Source: Tribonema minus
Lineage: Eukaryota > Sar > Xanthophyceae > Tribonematales > Tribonemataceae
Assembly (NCBI GenBank): GCA_017506865.1
Contig: JAFCMP010000555.1
Span: forward strand, 310,001 to 374,000
Length of the DNA: 64,000 nucleotides
Direction of reading: 5' to 3'
Shown here piece after piece: positions 1-12,200 of this stretch (positions are counted from its first letter, which is position 1; each line of letters starts with the position of its first letter). The notes beneath the pieces were generated by a model. The model was given only the letters and a program-made list of their open reading frames with translations, was not told the origin of the DNA and did not search any database. Both the position numbers and the translations under genes were made by a program.

Positions 1-223
1 ACGCCGCGGCAGCACGGCGGCCGGCGGGGCCTGGGCGGAGCCTGGCTCGCGCGCCGCCGCTGGCGCGGCGCGGCGCGCGCCGGCGCGAGTCCGCATGCCC
101 AGCCCCGCAGCTCCGCCTGCCCGTTGCAGCAGATCGCGCAGTGCCCGCCACGCGCCGTCGTCCTGGCGCCAGTCCTGGTACCAGACCGAGGGCAGGAGCA
201 GTGCGAGGGCCGCTGCGGCATCA
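1..223 (-). mobile_element. Non-LTR retrotransposon ORF2 fragment (third copy)
   Basis: This stretch is nearly identical to 21381-21604 and 29112-29335, which lie inside the post-RT part of ORF2 of the two larger copies. It lacks the 5-bp insertion that breaks copy 1 near 21571, so it resembles copy 2 more. It is cut by the window edge on the left and ends abruptly at a T run on the right. Only about 74 codons are present, with no motif of their own. It is a decayed fragment and shows that at least three copies of this element lie within 35 kb. Confidence 0.85.
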
Positions 224-241
224 TTTTTTTTTTTTTTTTTT
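224..241. repeat. T18 homopolymer at the edge of the retrotransposon fragment
   Basis: An uninterrupted run of 18 T marks the breakpoint between the retrotransposon fragment and unrelated sequence. Read on the minus strand it is an A run at the 5' side of the fragment, so it is not the element's own poly-A tail. Confidence 0.8.
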
Positions 242-429
242 GAAGTTTTGAGTTGAACTTGGCAAACACTCACGCTGAAGCACCTAGTTGTACCTAGTTG
301 TATGCTGGGGTTGCGTTTTGAGGCCGTTCTGTATATGCCAGTATCACTTCTAACTGGCCATCCTAAAGTCGCGGACCCCCCCCCTTTACTCTTGTACCGC
401 AATGTTGAACCCGGTCCATGATATCGACA

Positions 430-1035
430 AGACGAACCATCTAATCCATCTTCTGAGGCTAGCTGTGCAAACCCTCCGGACTTCGACTTTTTGTGAATGC
501 ACGACTCGGAGGACTGGGGCTATGGCGCCAGCACAGCTACTTGCAGCGGAAGTCCCAGGTGAGCATGGGCAGCGCGGCGTCTCTTGCAGACCCGAACAAT
601 GACTACAGCTTTGGCGGCAACGCGGCTCTTGCAGCCGATGCAGGTCTCAGCTCGCGCGGCAGCAGCGCAGCATCTGCTGGGGACATTGATTATGTGCTAG
701 ACAATGTGACATCGCCATTGCCGGCCCCTCGCTTCCACTGGCAATGCCCACATTGTCTGGCATGTTGTCAATGTCCGCAGCAGGTGCTGCGCTGCTGCGG
801 CGCAGGCTGAGACCTGCATCGGCTGCAAAAGCCGCGTTGCCGCCAGAGCCGTAATCGTTGTTAGGGTCTCCAAGAGACACCGCGCTGCCCAACTTGAAGC
901 TCAACCTGGGACTTCCGCTGCAAGCAGCTGCGCTGGCGCCGTAGTCCCAGTCCTCCGAGTCACGCATCCACAAAAAGTCAAAGTCCAAAGGGTTTGCATG
1001 GCCAGCCTCAGAAGATGGGTGAATCTGTTTGCCCA
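430..1035. repeat. Long inverted repeat (about 290-bp arms, 17-bp loop)
   Basis: The left arm (about 430-722) and right arm (740-about 1035) are imperfect reverse complements; the loop is only 723-739. Conserved blocks include the GACAATGTG words at the inner ends, the ACTCGGAGGACTGG block at 505-518 and 951-964, and the CATCTTCTGAGGCT block near 449. Both arms encode the same peptide segment (words DPNNDY and FAADAGLS in the right arm, DPNNDY and LAADAGLS in the left), reading toward the centre. It is an inverted duplication of part of a gene that could fold as a hairpin RNA about 600 nt long. Confidence 0.85.
493..722 (+). pseudogene. Inverted partial copy of the zinc-ribbon-like gene
   Basis: The plus-strand reading frame across about 570-715 repeats the peptide that the minus-strand gene encodes at about 760-890, including GSAASLADPNNDY and the DID.VLDNV motif. 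Upstream, the matching frame carries a stop and a shift relative to the other arm, so this copy is not an intact gene. It forms the left arm of the hairpin. Confidence 0.6.
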
Positions 1036-1575
1036 ATCGCGGTTCGGAGGCCCCCCCCCCGTACCCCGCCCCCCCCCCCCCACCCCACGCTGCCACTGCG
1101 GCCGCAGCAGGCCCAAACAAAGTGCTCGTTTTGGCGGGGCTAGCAGCTGCAGGGTCACCAGTTGCGCCGGCACTGCCACCAGTCTCCCGGACCAGCACTC
1201 GCTTCAGCCTGCCGGTGCTGCACTCAGTGCACTCAGGCTGCTCTGTGCTGGGGCTGTATTCAAAAGGCACCCAGTGGCACAGTGGGCAAGGACAAAGCGG
1301 CCATTTGCAGCAGCCATCATGGCGCAGAGATCATCAAAAACGCTTTCAAAATCAGTGAATTCAGAGTCAGTCGGGTACAACACTCGAAATGTGCACTCTT
1401 CAAGTCCCCGCTCGACGGCGCGCCTCTCCGTCAGGCTTATCCATGCGGTGTCATCGCGTGAAGCGAACTTGGCCGCTGCCTCTTTGGCATTTCCCCCCTC
1501 GTAGCCCACAGCATAGCGAGCAGCAGGCCGATGTTTTTGATTCTGCTGCCCCCAGGCTTCTGTTGCATTGGACAT
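647..1575 (-). CDS. Putative zinc-ribbon-like protein, frame-shifted
   Basis: I do not recognise the family. The N-terminal part (1575 down to about 1290) begins MSNATEAW and reads as a normal soluble protein, with words such as TAWISLTERRAVERGLEE and YPTDSEFTDFESVFDD. Near 1290-1330 the likely frame shifts by one. The next frame starts with a cysteine cluster, CCKWPLCPCPLCHW, then CTEC 13 residues later, which looks like a four-cysteine zinc knuckle. A glycine/alanine-rich linker follows (about 1030-1160), then the DSEDWDYGAS and DPNNDY segment shared with the inverted copy. The frame change could be a small unrecognised intron, a true lesion or a sequencing error. No intact single frame covers the region, so the model is tentative. 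Confidence 0.4.
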
Positions 1576-1620
1576 TTCACATTTTGGCAGTCGATCACGA
1601 ATAGTACCCCTAACGGGCGC

Positions 1621-3298
1621 CCTGCACAGAGTGGCGCTGTGGGACGCCAGGCTTGAGCATGGCGTGCTACAGGCACTAGTACCTTATTTACATCCACTTG
1701 AGGGGCGAAAACCCTATGAAAAACCAAGTATGCAACCCATGCATACACATGTGCTGTATCAAATGTGCAGCACATGCGCTACTTACACTATCACACAGTC
1801 ACCGACAGTTGTACTCGGCGTGTATCTTTGTGCATGAAGATAACTTTCACGCACACTGAGATGCCATTTGGCGGCAGCGTCGTTTTGGTGGTTGTCATTT
1901 AGAACTTTCAGACTGTCACACGACATGTAGATTCCATGCAGCAAGCTTAGATACCATTCATCTGGGCTTTTCACGCCCTGAGCAAGAATAATTACTTAAG
2001 TAAGTAACAAGTACACTGAATCTCTTGATATATAGAGCGCTGTACGCATATGCGTACCCCTACCCACCCCTACCACAGAGTGACTCTGTGGGACGCCAGG
2101 TGTCCAGAGCGATGATTTGGACTTCCAGGCTACACATGGCATGCTGCATACTGTAGCACAGTGCTATTATCAATTATTTTCAATCACACGGAGTGGAGTG
2201 TACTCGTGAGAGCAGTGTACGCGTAAGCGCGCTCTCTCCACAGATGACGCTGTTGGGCGCCAGGTTTGATTATGGTATGCTACAGACTGTAGTACAGTGC
2301 TACACCTCTGTATCATGAAGTCACTTTGAAGTGAACTGAGCTCATACATATGAGAAGCGGTGTGCATGCGTGCACACCTGTACTTACCCCTACCGCAGAG
2401 TGACGCTGTGGGACGCCAGATTTGAGCACGGTATGCTAAAGACTCTGAACCATACAGCGATTTGCAAGCGCACTGAATCTCCTGATGTGAAAAGCTGTGT
2501 GCACATGTGCGTACCCCTGCCTACCCTGTGCAGAAAGTGATTTGCAAGCACACTGAACCTCTTGATGTGAAAAGCGGAGTGCGCATGTGCGTACCCGTAC
2601 CTGACCCTGTGCAGAGTGACGCTGTGGGACACCAGGGTCTGAGCATGTTATGTTACCATTAGTATACCTTTGTGTAGGTCGCTGCGCATATAAATGACTT
2701 ACAAGTACACTGAATCTCCTGATGTAAGAAGTGCTGTGCTTCCACAAACATCACTCCTGCGTACTCCTGCGCAGAGCAACGCTGTGGGACGCCAGATGTA
2801 CACAGCAATACTGTGGACCTTCAGGCTGCGCATTGCATGCTGCGGACTGTAGCACAGCGCTGTCCTTTTGTACTTGTTATTGAAGTTCTGTACCTGCAAT
2901 TGGCTTACCATACTGAGTCTACACATAACAAAGCAGTGTGCGCATATGTGTACTCCCCCGACAGAGTGACGCTGTGGGACGCCAGGTTTAAGCATGGTGT
3001 GCGACCGACTGTTGTACATTGCTAGACTTCTGTACCATACAGTAGCCTTGACACTGAATTCACTCATATGAGAAGCGGTGCGCATGTGTGCGTACCTCTA
3101 CCTACCCCTGTGCAGAGTGACGCTATGGGACGCCAGGAGCGGCCGCGCGCCCGCGAGCTTCTCCGCGCATGGCATGCTGCAGACTGCAGGCCAGTGCTAT
3201 TATTGTGTACCTGCAGTAAACATTAACCGCACTGAGCATACTCACTGAGTGTACTCATGTAAAGCAGTATGCACATATGCGTACCCCCCCCCCCACAG
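1621..3298 (+). repeat. Tandem decayed copies of the 5' edge of the first visible WD40 exon
   Basis: Copies of the block CAGAGTGACGCTGTGGGACG plus following bases start near 1626, 2079, 2241, 2396, 2612, 2772, 2960 and 3114; the real exon starts at 3299. Spacing is mostly 150-220 bp. Each copy keeps an acceptor-like CAG and the peptide V(T/A)LWDAR, then drifts into a shared 'gagcatggtatgctac' tail. The 3114 copy also keeps the ArgSerGlyArg-coding bases and is the closest to the exon. The inter-copy sequence also repeats ('gaagcggtgtgcgcatgtgcgtacc'-like words). I read it as an intron expanded by tandem duplication of its own 3' junction. Confidence 0.8.
1858..1990. repeat. Dispersed repeat R, copy A
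   Basis: About 133 bp beginning GAGATGCCATTTGGCGGC and ending near CGCCCTGAGCAAGAAT. It matches 38055-38186 in the same orientation, including the shared words CTTTCAGACTGTCA, ACGACATGTAGATT and CATCTGGGCTTTT. It carries no ORF. Here it sits inside the WD40 intron array; copy B interrupts a SET-domain gene, so it behaves like a small non-autonomous mobile sequence. Confidence 0.75.
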
Positions 3299-6200
3299 AG
3301 TGACGCTGTGGGATGCCAGGAGCGGCCGCGCGACCGCGAGCTTCTCCGCGCAGCAGCTGTGCGGGCAGGACAGCGCGGGCGGCGACATCACCGCGCTGCG
3401 CGTCGCGCAGGGCGGGCACAAGGTACTTCAACTTGTAGTTGTTTATTGCGCGCACAGGCACTCCGATATTGTTTGACGCCACAGATTGCGCAGGCTGGGT
3501 ACATGGTTCTACTTCAACTTGTAGATGGCACTGCGCGTTGCGCAAGGCGGGCACAAGGTCTGTTGCGTCATTCATTTTTGCTCGGGGGCGTGAAAGTCAG
3601 ATTGACGCACATGTCATGCTTGCTGTCAGAGTATTCTGATACCCTCGCGGTGACAGAGTGTTTAACAATGGCACAAGGCCATTCTCATCAGTTTTGCGTA
3701 GGGTGCAAAAAAGGGCTTGAGGTACTCCAAGGTGCTTGAGTCACCAGTGCTTGAGTCAAGGGCTTGATTAGGGTCAGGGTCAGAAGTGAGGGTGGATTTG
3801 TAATCTGCACCCTCACCCAAACCCTTGCACTAATTTTGTGCCAATGCGTTGTGCAGGGCGGGCACAATGTACTTCGACTTAAAGTTGCCGTTGCATGCAA
3901 AGCGCATCAACTTGGGATCTGACACTGTACGTCGCGCAGGGCGGGGTAGAGGGTACTTCACATTGCAGATGGCTCCGTGCTTTGCACAGGGCGGGCGCAT
4001 GGCACACATGAACGTACTTGAACTGGCCGGGCTAGGGTTGGGAACAGGTTTATAATTATTGCGTACCACTGCATTACGCACAATGTGCAGATCGATGCGC
4101 ACACTCCAGAAGTGCAACTCGTGACCAGATTGGAGCGTCAAAAATCCTGTCCAGCAACTGTGCGTGCTGGTTCGCCCAAAATTTCAATCTGATTTTATTG
4201 AAGCCAATGACGAAGAAGGCAGCTTCTAGAATTCTGTGAGCACTCAGATGTGCCCTGACTGACATCGTGCAAACGCGGCAGCACACCAAACCTTGTGAAT
4301 TACTAACCCTGACTGCGCCCCCCCCCCCCCCCCCCTTGCCCCCCCCGCTGCCCGCTTCTCTGCGGCAGCTGATCGTGGGTGACGACAGGGGGCGCATCAG
4401 TGTGTGTGACAGCAGCACGGGGGCGCTCATCAAGGTATGTAGATATGAGGTGCAGTGCTCGGCAGGGGATGCGATGTAATCAGTGCTCAGCCCTGTTGAA
4501 ACCCAAAACACCATTCTCTGTCCGAACTGTGAAGATCGGTCATCTGTCTGAAAATTGTGCGCCACATGTGCAGCAGCTGGACCCACATCAAAGACCTGGG
4601 TAAAGCTCTACATAATGCAATTGGCTTTTTCGCAAGGCCTTATTGTAGCAGTTTACGCTGTTTGTGCACAGCCTTGGCAGGGCCCCTGCCAGGGCCCAGA
4701 CACAAAATATACAGTTTGCTCTGCAACAAAACACTCCTTAAGTATGTCACAAATACCAGCCCCAACCCTCATGTAACCGCTGGAAGTTGAATGGGCGAAA
4801 TATTCTGTTTATGGGCATCCTGCATATCTTGTTGGTAGTCTTAGTGTTTTTGTCCTTCATAGATATATTCTTGGTTTTACCCGCACTATCAAGTTTTGCT
4901 GGCCCAACAGCGGCTGGAGCCCCGTGACGTGGCTCGGCGTTGCCTGACCGAAAGCAGCGATTCTTGCCTCACGTATGATTCATGGACTGCAACAGTCACA
5001 TATGCGATAGTTCTCCTCACTCACCACCAGCCCAGACGCTGACCATGTAGAGCACTGCCCCCGACTCCTTAATGCACCCTGCACCACTGCGGCAGCGGCT
5101 GGACCCTCACCATGGGCCTGTGACGTTGCTCCGAGTCGGCGTGCCCGTGCAGCACTTTGCCCCCCCCACCCGGGCTTCGTCACGCACCCTACAATGAGTA
5201 TTAATTTCTAGAACCAATCACATCACAAACATCAGCCCTGACTCAGACAACAATGCTTAAAGTTGCACAGGAGTAATATTCTGTTCATGGGCATTTTGCA
5301 AATCTTCTGGGGTCCTGCTTGGTGCCTTTTACATATGTATATGCTTGTTTTCTAACCGCATTACTGCCCCAACAGCGGCTGGACCCCCACCAGGGACCCG
5401 TGACGTGGCTCGGCGTCGCCTCCACGCGGCTCGACAACTGCGTCTTCTCCGCCGGCGTCGACGGCTACCTGCGCGTGCTCGACGAGGCGGATGCACGAGG
5501 GTTCAAGGTGTGACGATGTGAAGGTTCTTAAAAGTGATGCTTGCGTTTCCCTGTACTTCGCGCGGAGGTAGTGGCCCTCGAGTCAAGCATGCGCGCGCGT
5601 CTGATCAGGGTTGTGCAAAGGGGCTACAGGAGCGTCCAGACTTGATGTTGACGCTAGCTGTAGTATACGTGGAAGTGCACGACGAGGCGGATGCGCGAGG
5701 ATTTAAGGTAGGCTGAATTTTTGTTGCCACCGGTCGTACACCCGTTCAGGCTGCCCGCCCATGGCCCCAATTACGCACGCAGTCAATCCAATTTCTGGTG
5801 CGGTGCTTGGATTTTTTTTCCGGGGTGATGCTCAACACTCTTCACCGCCAAAGCTGCTGGCCTGGCCTGGCGACCTACGCCTTCCACGCACTGAAAGAAC
5901 GAGATTCGAATATCTGATACTTCGAAGTATATGTTTTGACGCGCAGTCTGACCACGACACCTGACCTCCCCTCTACCGCTGATGGAACAACACCATCCCC
6001 TCCTGCATGCAACAGTCAACCTTATTCAGTATCAGTGAGGTACTCAACTGTGACCAGTATACAGAGCACTGCTCCTAAGCAATGGGTTTGGGCTGCAGAT
6101 GCCAACTTTTTGCAGTGACTTGAGAGTCCTGGGTTTGAAAGAGCACCAGCCAGCTATCCCTACGTGCCAAACACCCTCCTTGGCCTGTTGCGATGCATAC

Positions 6201-9200
6201 CCATGCGTACCCCCCCCCCCCCACCCGCCCCACCGCCCATTGCAGCCCGGCAGCGACGCTCAGAACCGTGCGGGCCACAGCGTACTTCTGCGCCAGATAG
6301 GCTTCGCGACGGCGCAACCCGCGCCGCGCGCCGCGGAATGGTCCGCGGAAGATTCCACACTGGACTGTTCCTCGTCGTGGGCGTCGCACACGACGACCGT
6401 CCCGCTGGAGCAGCGGGGGGGGGGCAGCAGAGCGGGGACCGGCAGTAGCCGCCAGGGGGCGCGGTCGAGCAGGGCGGGGGCGCGCGGCGGGGGGGGGTTC
6501 AGCGAGACGTCCCGCAGCCGGCCTCGCAGGTATGTATGCATGTACTGCCATTAATCCCACGCCTTGTACTTTTGTTAGAAGCTGCATGCATGTGTAGGGC
6601 GGGGGCGCGCGGCGGGGGGGGGGGGGCTCAGCGAAACGTCCCGCAGCCGGCCTCGCAGGTATGTATACTTCGAAGTACATGAACCTCAAAATTTCTTCTT
6701 GTTTTTTGAAGCTGCGATGCATGTATTTCAAGTGCATGCATGCGCAGGCCGGGGGGGTGCGCGCGGGGGGGGGGGGGAGGAGACATCCTGCAGTCGGCCC
6801 GGCAGGTATGCACTGATGCCTTGCGGTTCTACGCTGCAAGGGGAACCAGACGCAGAATGGGTCACTCATTGCAAGCCCGCACGGTGGAGTTGTAAAGGCA
6901 GAGAAGGGGGCAGCGAGAGTAGGGGTGCTCACTGAGCCAAGGGTCCAGTGACAGATCAGACCTCCGCATATACATGCCCGTACACCGTCGTCGGGCGCAG
7001 GCGTGCACGTGCGTGTCTCGCAGAAGCATGGCTGGCATGGTGCCTGTGATGCTGACCCAGATCTCAAGATCAGATGCCATGTACAACAAGTCCCTAAATA
7101 ATTCCAACAGCGCCTTAAAGAGTGCTGACCAGAGTCGCCGTTCGCTGCCACTGCTTCTGCTTCTGCACTCAAGATTAGTTGCCATAAACTTCACAAAGTC
7201 CCCATAACATATCAACAGTGCCTTGAAGATTGCTGACCAGAGTCGCGTTTGCCGCCACTGCTTCTGCTTCTGCACTTGAGATTAGATGCAATATACCTCC
7301 CAAGTTTTTCACAACATATCAATGTGCCTTTCAAAAGAAGTATCGACCATGCGTCGTATTCACCGCCGCTGCTGCTGCTTCCGCACTGCGCGGCAGCTGC
7401 GCCCCCGGCGGCAGCCCTGAAGGGGATGGCGCAGCTGCGTCTTAACAGCAGTCGGTTGAAATGTCACGTAACATAAAGTTGTGCATCGAACAAGTTGACC
7501 ACGCGCCGCTTCCTCTGCTTCTGCACTGCGCAGCAGCGGCGCCCCCGGCAGCAGCCTTGATGGGGATGGTATAGCTGCGTCTCAGCACAGCAGTCGGTGG
7601 AATTGCCACGAACATCAAAGATCCCACAACATAAAATTGTGCATCGAAACAAATTGACCACGCGCCGCTTCCTCTGCTTCTGCACTGCGCAGCAGCGGCG
7701 CCCCCGGCGGCAGCCTTGATGGGGACGGCACAGCTGCGTCGCAGCAGCAGTGGGTCGGGGCCGTTGAAATCATGGCAGCAGCCAGCGATGCTCATCTCAA
7801 CCTAATGGCGACGGCCATGCACGCGGAGGACCAGAGCAGGTGGGTATTTGTGGGCTGGCAGCGTCACAGTTGAGGTATATGTGGTACTTCAAGTGGAGGG
7901 GTTATCGTACACCCATGTGCTTGTGACGTTGTTTGCGATCGGGCGTAGTAGTAGTAGTAGGTGCTTCACGTAGCCAGCAATGCTCGTCTCAACCTCATGG
8001 CGACGGCCATGCACGCGGAGGACCAGAGCAGGTGGGTGGGCGTGAGATGGCAGCATCACAATTGAGGTTTATGAAGTTCTTCAAGTAGTGTGCATAGCGT
8101 GTACCCGCGTGCTCGTGACAATGTGCGCTGTCGGGTATGGTTACGTTACGGTTGTAGTGCACGAGGTGCTTCAGGTAGAGTGGTTCGTTCAGGTACACGC
8201 ATGTGCTGGCACAGTGTAATGTGAGCTATTGTCCTGCATCGTCAACGTACGACCACAACGCGACAGGGCCATTGGTCTGATAGCTGTTGGCTGTGCTCAT
8301 TTCTCAGTCTGCCAGCGCCACAAATGCTGCTGGTCATGAGTGCTCGAGCTCCCATGTGCTGCTACTGAGCGGCACTGCTGCCACATGTTGAGGCGTTATG
8401 AAGCGTCCATGCCATGCTGGCAGCAGGCACATGCTGATGGTCGGTGACAAATGGCAACACATTCCCACTGTGCCATTTGCCATCATGCACATGTATTGTA
8501 GAAAGTCAGCGCAGCACCAAATTGCATCGCCGAGCAACAAGTGCCTGCGGCCATCGCGCCCGCTGCGAGACCTCATTCATGGCGCCCCTACTGCGTATCA
8601 CGACGTTGCAAGCAGATAAGCGCTGTTTCCCCTCCGACCTCTGAGCACGCCAAGTACCACAGGCGCGCGCACGGCGCTTACGCCCGCTGCAAGTGACTGT
8701 ACACACATGGCTTGGACATGGTGCCTTCATCGCAGGTCATGACATTGCAGGCAGATGAACGCTGCACCCCACATGCTTGCCTGTCCTTTGCTGCCGAGCA
8801 GTGCTGCGTCATCAGCGACCTACTCCATGGCGGCTGCGGCGGCGGCGGCGGTGCAGGTGCACGTCTGGGACTACGAGATGTGCACCCTGATTGGGGCCTG
8901 CGCGCTGCCGCCGTGCTGCTGCCACAGCGTGAGTCCTGTTTGATGCTTTGAATGTTCCGAATGGCGCACGTTCAGGAGGAGGTGGTCGTTTCGCTTGCCC
9001 AGGATTTTTTGCTGCGCGGCGGCGGGGACGGCACGGACTGCTTTTCGTGCAATTGTGCAGGTGCAAAGGCTCGGGTGTGCTGCTGCGGGGCAAGTGTTGC
9101 AGGCCCGTCATCTGAAGAGGAGGTCTAAGGAGAGCACTTGATGCCATAGCAATTGCGTCGGCAGCCGCAACCGCCTGTAGTCACAGGGGAAGGATGCTCT

Positions 9201-12200
9201 TTGTTGCAGGCATGTGAAAACTTCAAAGTGCACCAGCCAGTATGTGCTGGCACGTGACCCGGTGCTGCATTCCTTAATGAGCTTGTTTTGCGCTCCAAGT
9301 GGTGCTTAGGTGCTTGCGGTAAACTGCCTCGACACATGCGGCCCTGCGCACGAGGCAGCAGCAGCTGCAGCGACCAGCATGTGTACCTGGACTTAGCACG
9401 TTACCCAGACTCGTGCCCACGAGTCCCTCGATGTCACAGGACACGGCGCACGACGCCGCTACATCCGCAACCTCAAGCGCGGCAGTCCCGCCATCGCGCG
9501 ACACCGCGTCGGCAGCGTCGGCAGCACCATCGCCATCAGCATCCGCATCAACATCATCCTCTTCAGCAGCAGCAGCAACGCTCAGCACAGCAGCACGCCT
9601 CAGTACAGCAGCACTGGAACCAGTGCTCAGCGTGTCAACAGCAGCAGCAGTGCTCAACACAGCTGTGGCCGCGCCGCCGCTCGTCACGGCGCTCGCCTTT
9701 GTGCCGCCGCGGCCGCTGCTCGCGGGCGCGACCGCCGCAGGCTTCACGGCGCTGTGGCTCATGCCCGCGTGCACGTGCGTGGCGGTGCTCGCGCCGCCGC
9801 ACAGCGCGCTGCAGCGCGCGCTGCCGCCAGCAGCGGCGGCGGCGGCGGCGGCGCACGCCGTGGAACATCACCACCACCAGCAGCCGCAATGGCGGGCGCT
9901 GACGGCGATAGCGGTGGGCGCGCTGCCGCGGCGCGCCGCCGCCACCGCCGCTGCTGTTACGTTTGTAACTACGGTGGGGTCGCCGCGGGGCGGCGAGGCT
10001 GCTGCGGCGCTTGCAGCGGCGGCAGCGGCGGTGGCGGCAGCGGGCGGGGTGGACGGCGGCAACGACGGTGGCTGCGACGACGGCGGAGGTACTTGCCTTA
10101 TGTTGCAAAACGCATGACACTGGACTGAAAGTCTCATATCCTGGAAGGGCACGACAACCTCGTGTACACACACCTGTTGTTGAGCGAGCTTAAACGAAAA
10201 AAACATACAGGTGTGGCAGCGCTCCTGCTGTCGTGCAGTGTGTGCTGCAACAGACACTGCGAGAAGCAGACGCGTGCGCGGAGCATCACCATCAGAGCCA
10301 CTGAGCGCTGCCAGCAATTGCGGAAGGAGCGCTGCCACGGCGCGCTCTGCTGTCATCCTGATACTGCCGCCATTAGCGCAATGCCGAGGTTGCCTAGCTG
10401 CAACAATGCCACAGTTGGGCGCGCCATGTGGCAGCCGCGGCAGCAGCGGTAGCAGTGGGCGCAATAAAGTGCAAGGTTCTTGCGATTGAATGGATGTTCT
10501 CTGTATACTGCCCTCTGACTGCCCCGACCCTGAATCACCCCCGCCTTGCGATCCTGACCGTGCAGGGCCCAGCAGCGCTCGCGTCACGCGCGCATTCTCC
10601 TACTCCAACGACGTCGGCGACGACGCGCCAGATGGCGGCGGCGGCGGCGGCAACAGCAGCAGCGCAGGGCTGCTGGTGTTCGGGGGGACGGAAGGGGGGC
10701 ATGTGTGGTGCCACGTGCTCGGCGAAGAGACCCTGGCCAGACTGGGCGCGGCGTGCGTCGCTACGCGGCGGCGGCCCAATCACAATCCGTACCGCGCAGT
10801 GCGGGAGTCGGCGCGGTTCGACGCGGTGCAAGCCAGGTATGTATGTGTCTTTGCACGCAAGATGTGTACGTACAATCTATATTGTGTTCCGGATGCCTGC
10901 ATGCTCTGCTGTGGGCAACCAATGTGAAGCTTTTTTCATACCGTCCCCGTCCGACGCAGGACATCTGTATGCTCATTAGCGGCGATTTATCGCAGATGCA
11001 ATGTTCATGTGAGGCGCGAGTTAACTTACAAACATGTGCATCGGCAATGCTGGTGGCAGTCTCTCATTGTGCGATGAGAGAGGCTCAAAACAACATTGAG
11101 ACAAGTTGGGGAAGATCAGATCGATTTACTAATGGCAATCTCAGTAAATTGCCGAAGTGTGCGATTTGCAAAATGAGCTGGGCAGCGGCCCATGTATGCG
11201 TGCGGGGTGCCGTCTTTTTGCAAGTACCCCGCCTTCTTGCAACTGACTCACCAAATCCGGCGCGCTGCCAAGGTCGGGCGCACAGTTCATTGAGGGCCAG
11301 CACTTGCCTGACCTCAACTTGAATTCAAACAATCGACCTTATTGCTTGAACTTAAACCCTCGTGGAACCCCAACCGGACGTCAGCTTTGACTGCCTCCGC
11401 ACGCGCAGCCACCGCGCCGCTGTGCGCCGGCAGGCTGCCGTGACCGCCGGCGATTGTGCTGGCCTGACCTTAACTTCAACTTGACCAGAACTCCTATACG
11501 GCCAGACTTGAACTTTGAAGTTGACTCGAAGAGCTACGTAATCATCAACTTGCTGATATTTGCGTGCGTTCGCAGCAACCGCGCCGCGGTGCGCCGGCAG
11601 GCGGCTGCGACGCCGCCGGCTATCGTGCCGGCCTGGCGCGCCTGGAGCGCGCACGGCGATGCGGTGACGTCCCTGTCGTGGCTAGCGGGCGGCGGCGCGG
11701 TGGTGTCCGCAGGGAGGGACGGGCTGGCGCGCGTGTGGAGCGTCGACGGCCAAAGGTGAAGTTTGCCTCTGCCGTTCTTTCCTCCCTCATGCGCGGGAAC
11801 GGCAAGAAGTGGACCGAGAAATGTGCAATGAGAATCTGTCACTATCAGGGGCCATCTGGCACCTGCAGCACAGCTCGGCACGCTGTCACAGCGTGCAGGC
11901 GTCAGTGGAGCCAGTACCAGGCATTATGCATGCATTGAGCAATGCAGCTTTTGTAATTGTTTAATATGACTTGTTCATATGGCGCCACATAATAATGGTG
12001 GTATGCCGTGCTGAGGGGCACTCAATTGAGAGTTCGTAGCAACACTATTTGGCTCGTGGCAACAGTGGCGGCAGCGCTCACACCTGGCCCTGCTGCTTGA
12101 GGGTATATGTGTACAACCTGTGCTGGACGCGAGCCGCCCATACTCGCACACACCAAGAATTCTGCCAGGTCACACGCTGATTCACCTTCTGGCTCATGGG

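Noticed and set aside
6260..6541. Minus-strand ORF with WD40-like text GTVVVCDAHDE
   Set aside because: It is the shadow of WD40 exon 4 on the plus strand, which has matching splice sites and phase.
9288..9902. Arg/His/Gln-rich plus-strand ORF overlapping WD40 exon 7
   Set aside because: Different frame from the WD40 exon, no blade motifs, and composition typical of an out-of-frame GC-rich exon.
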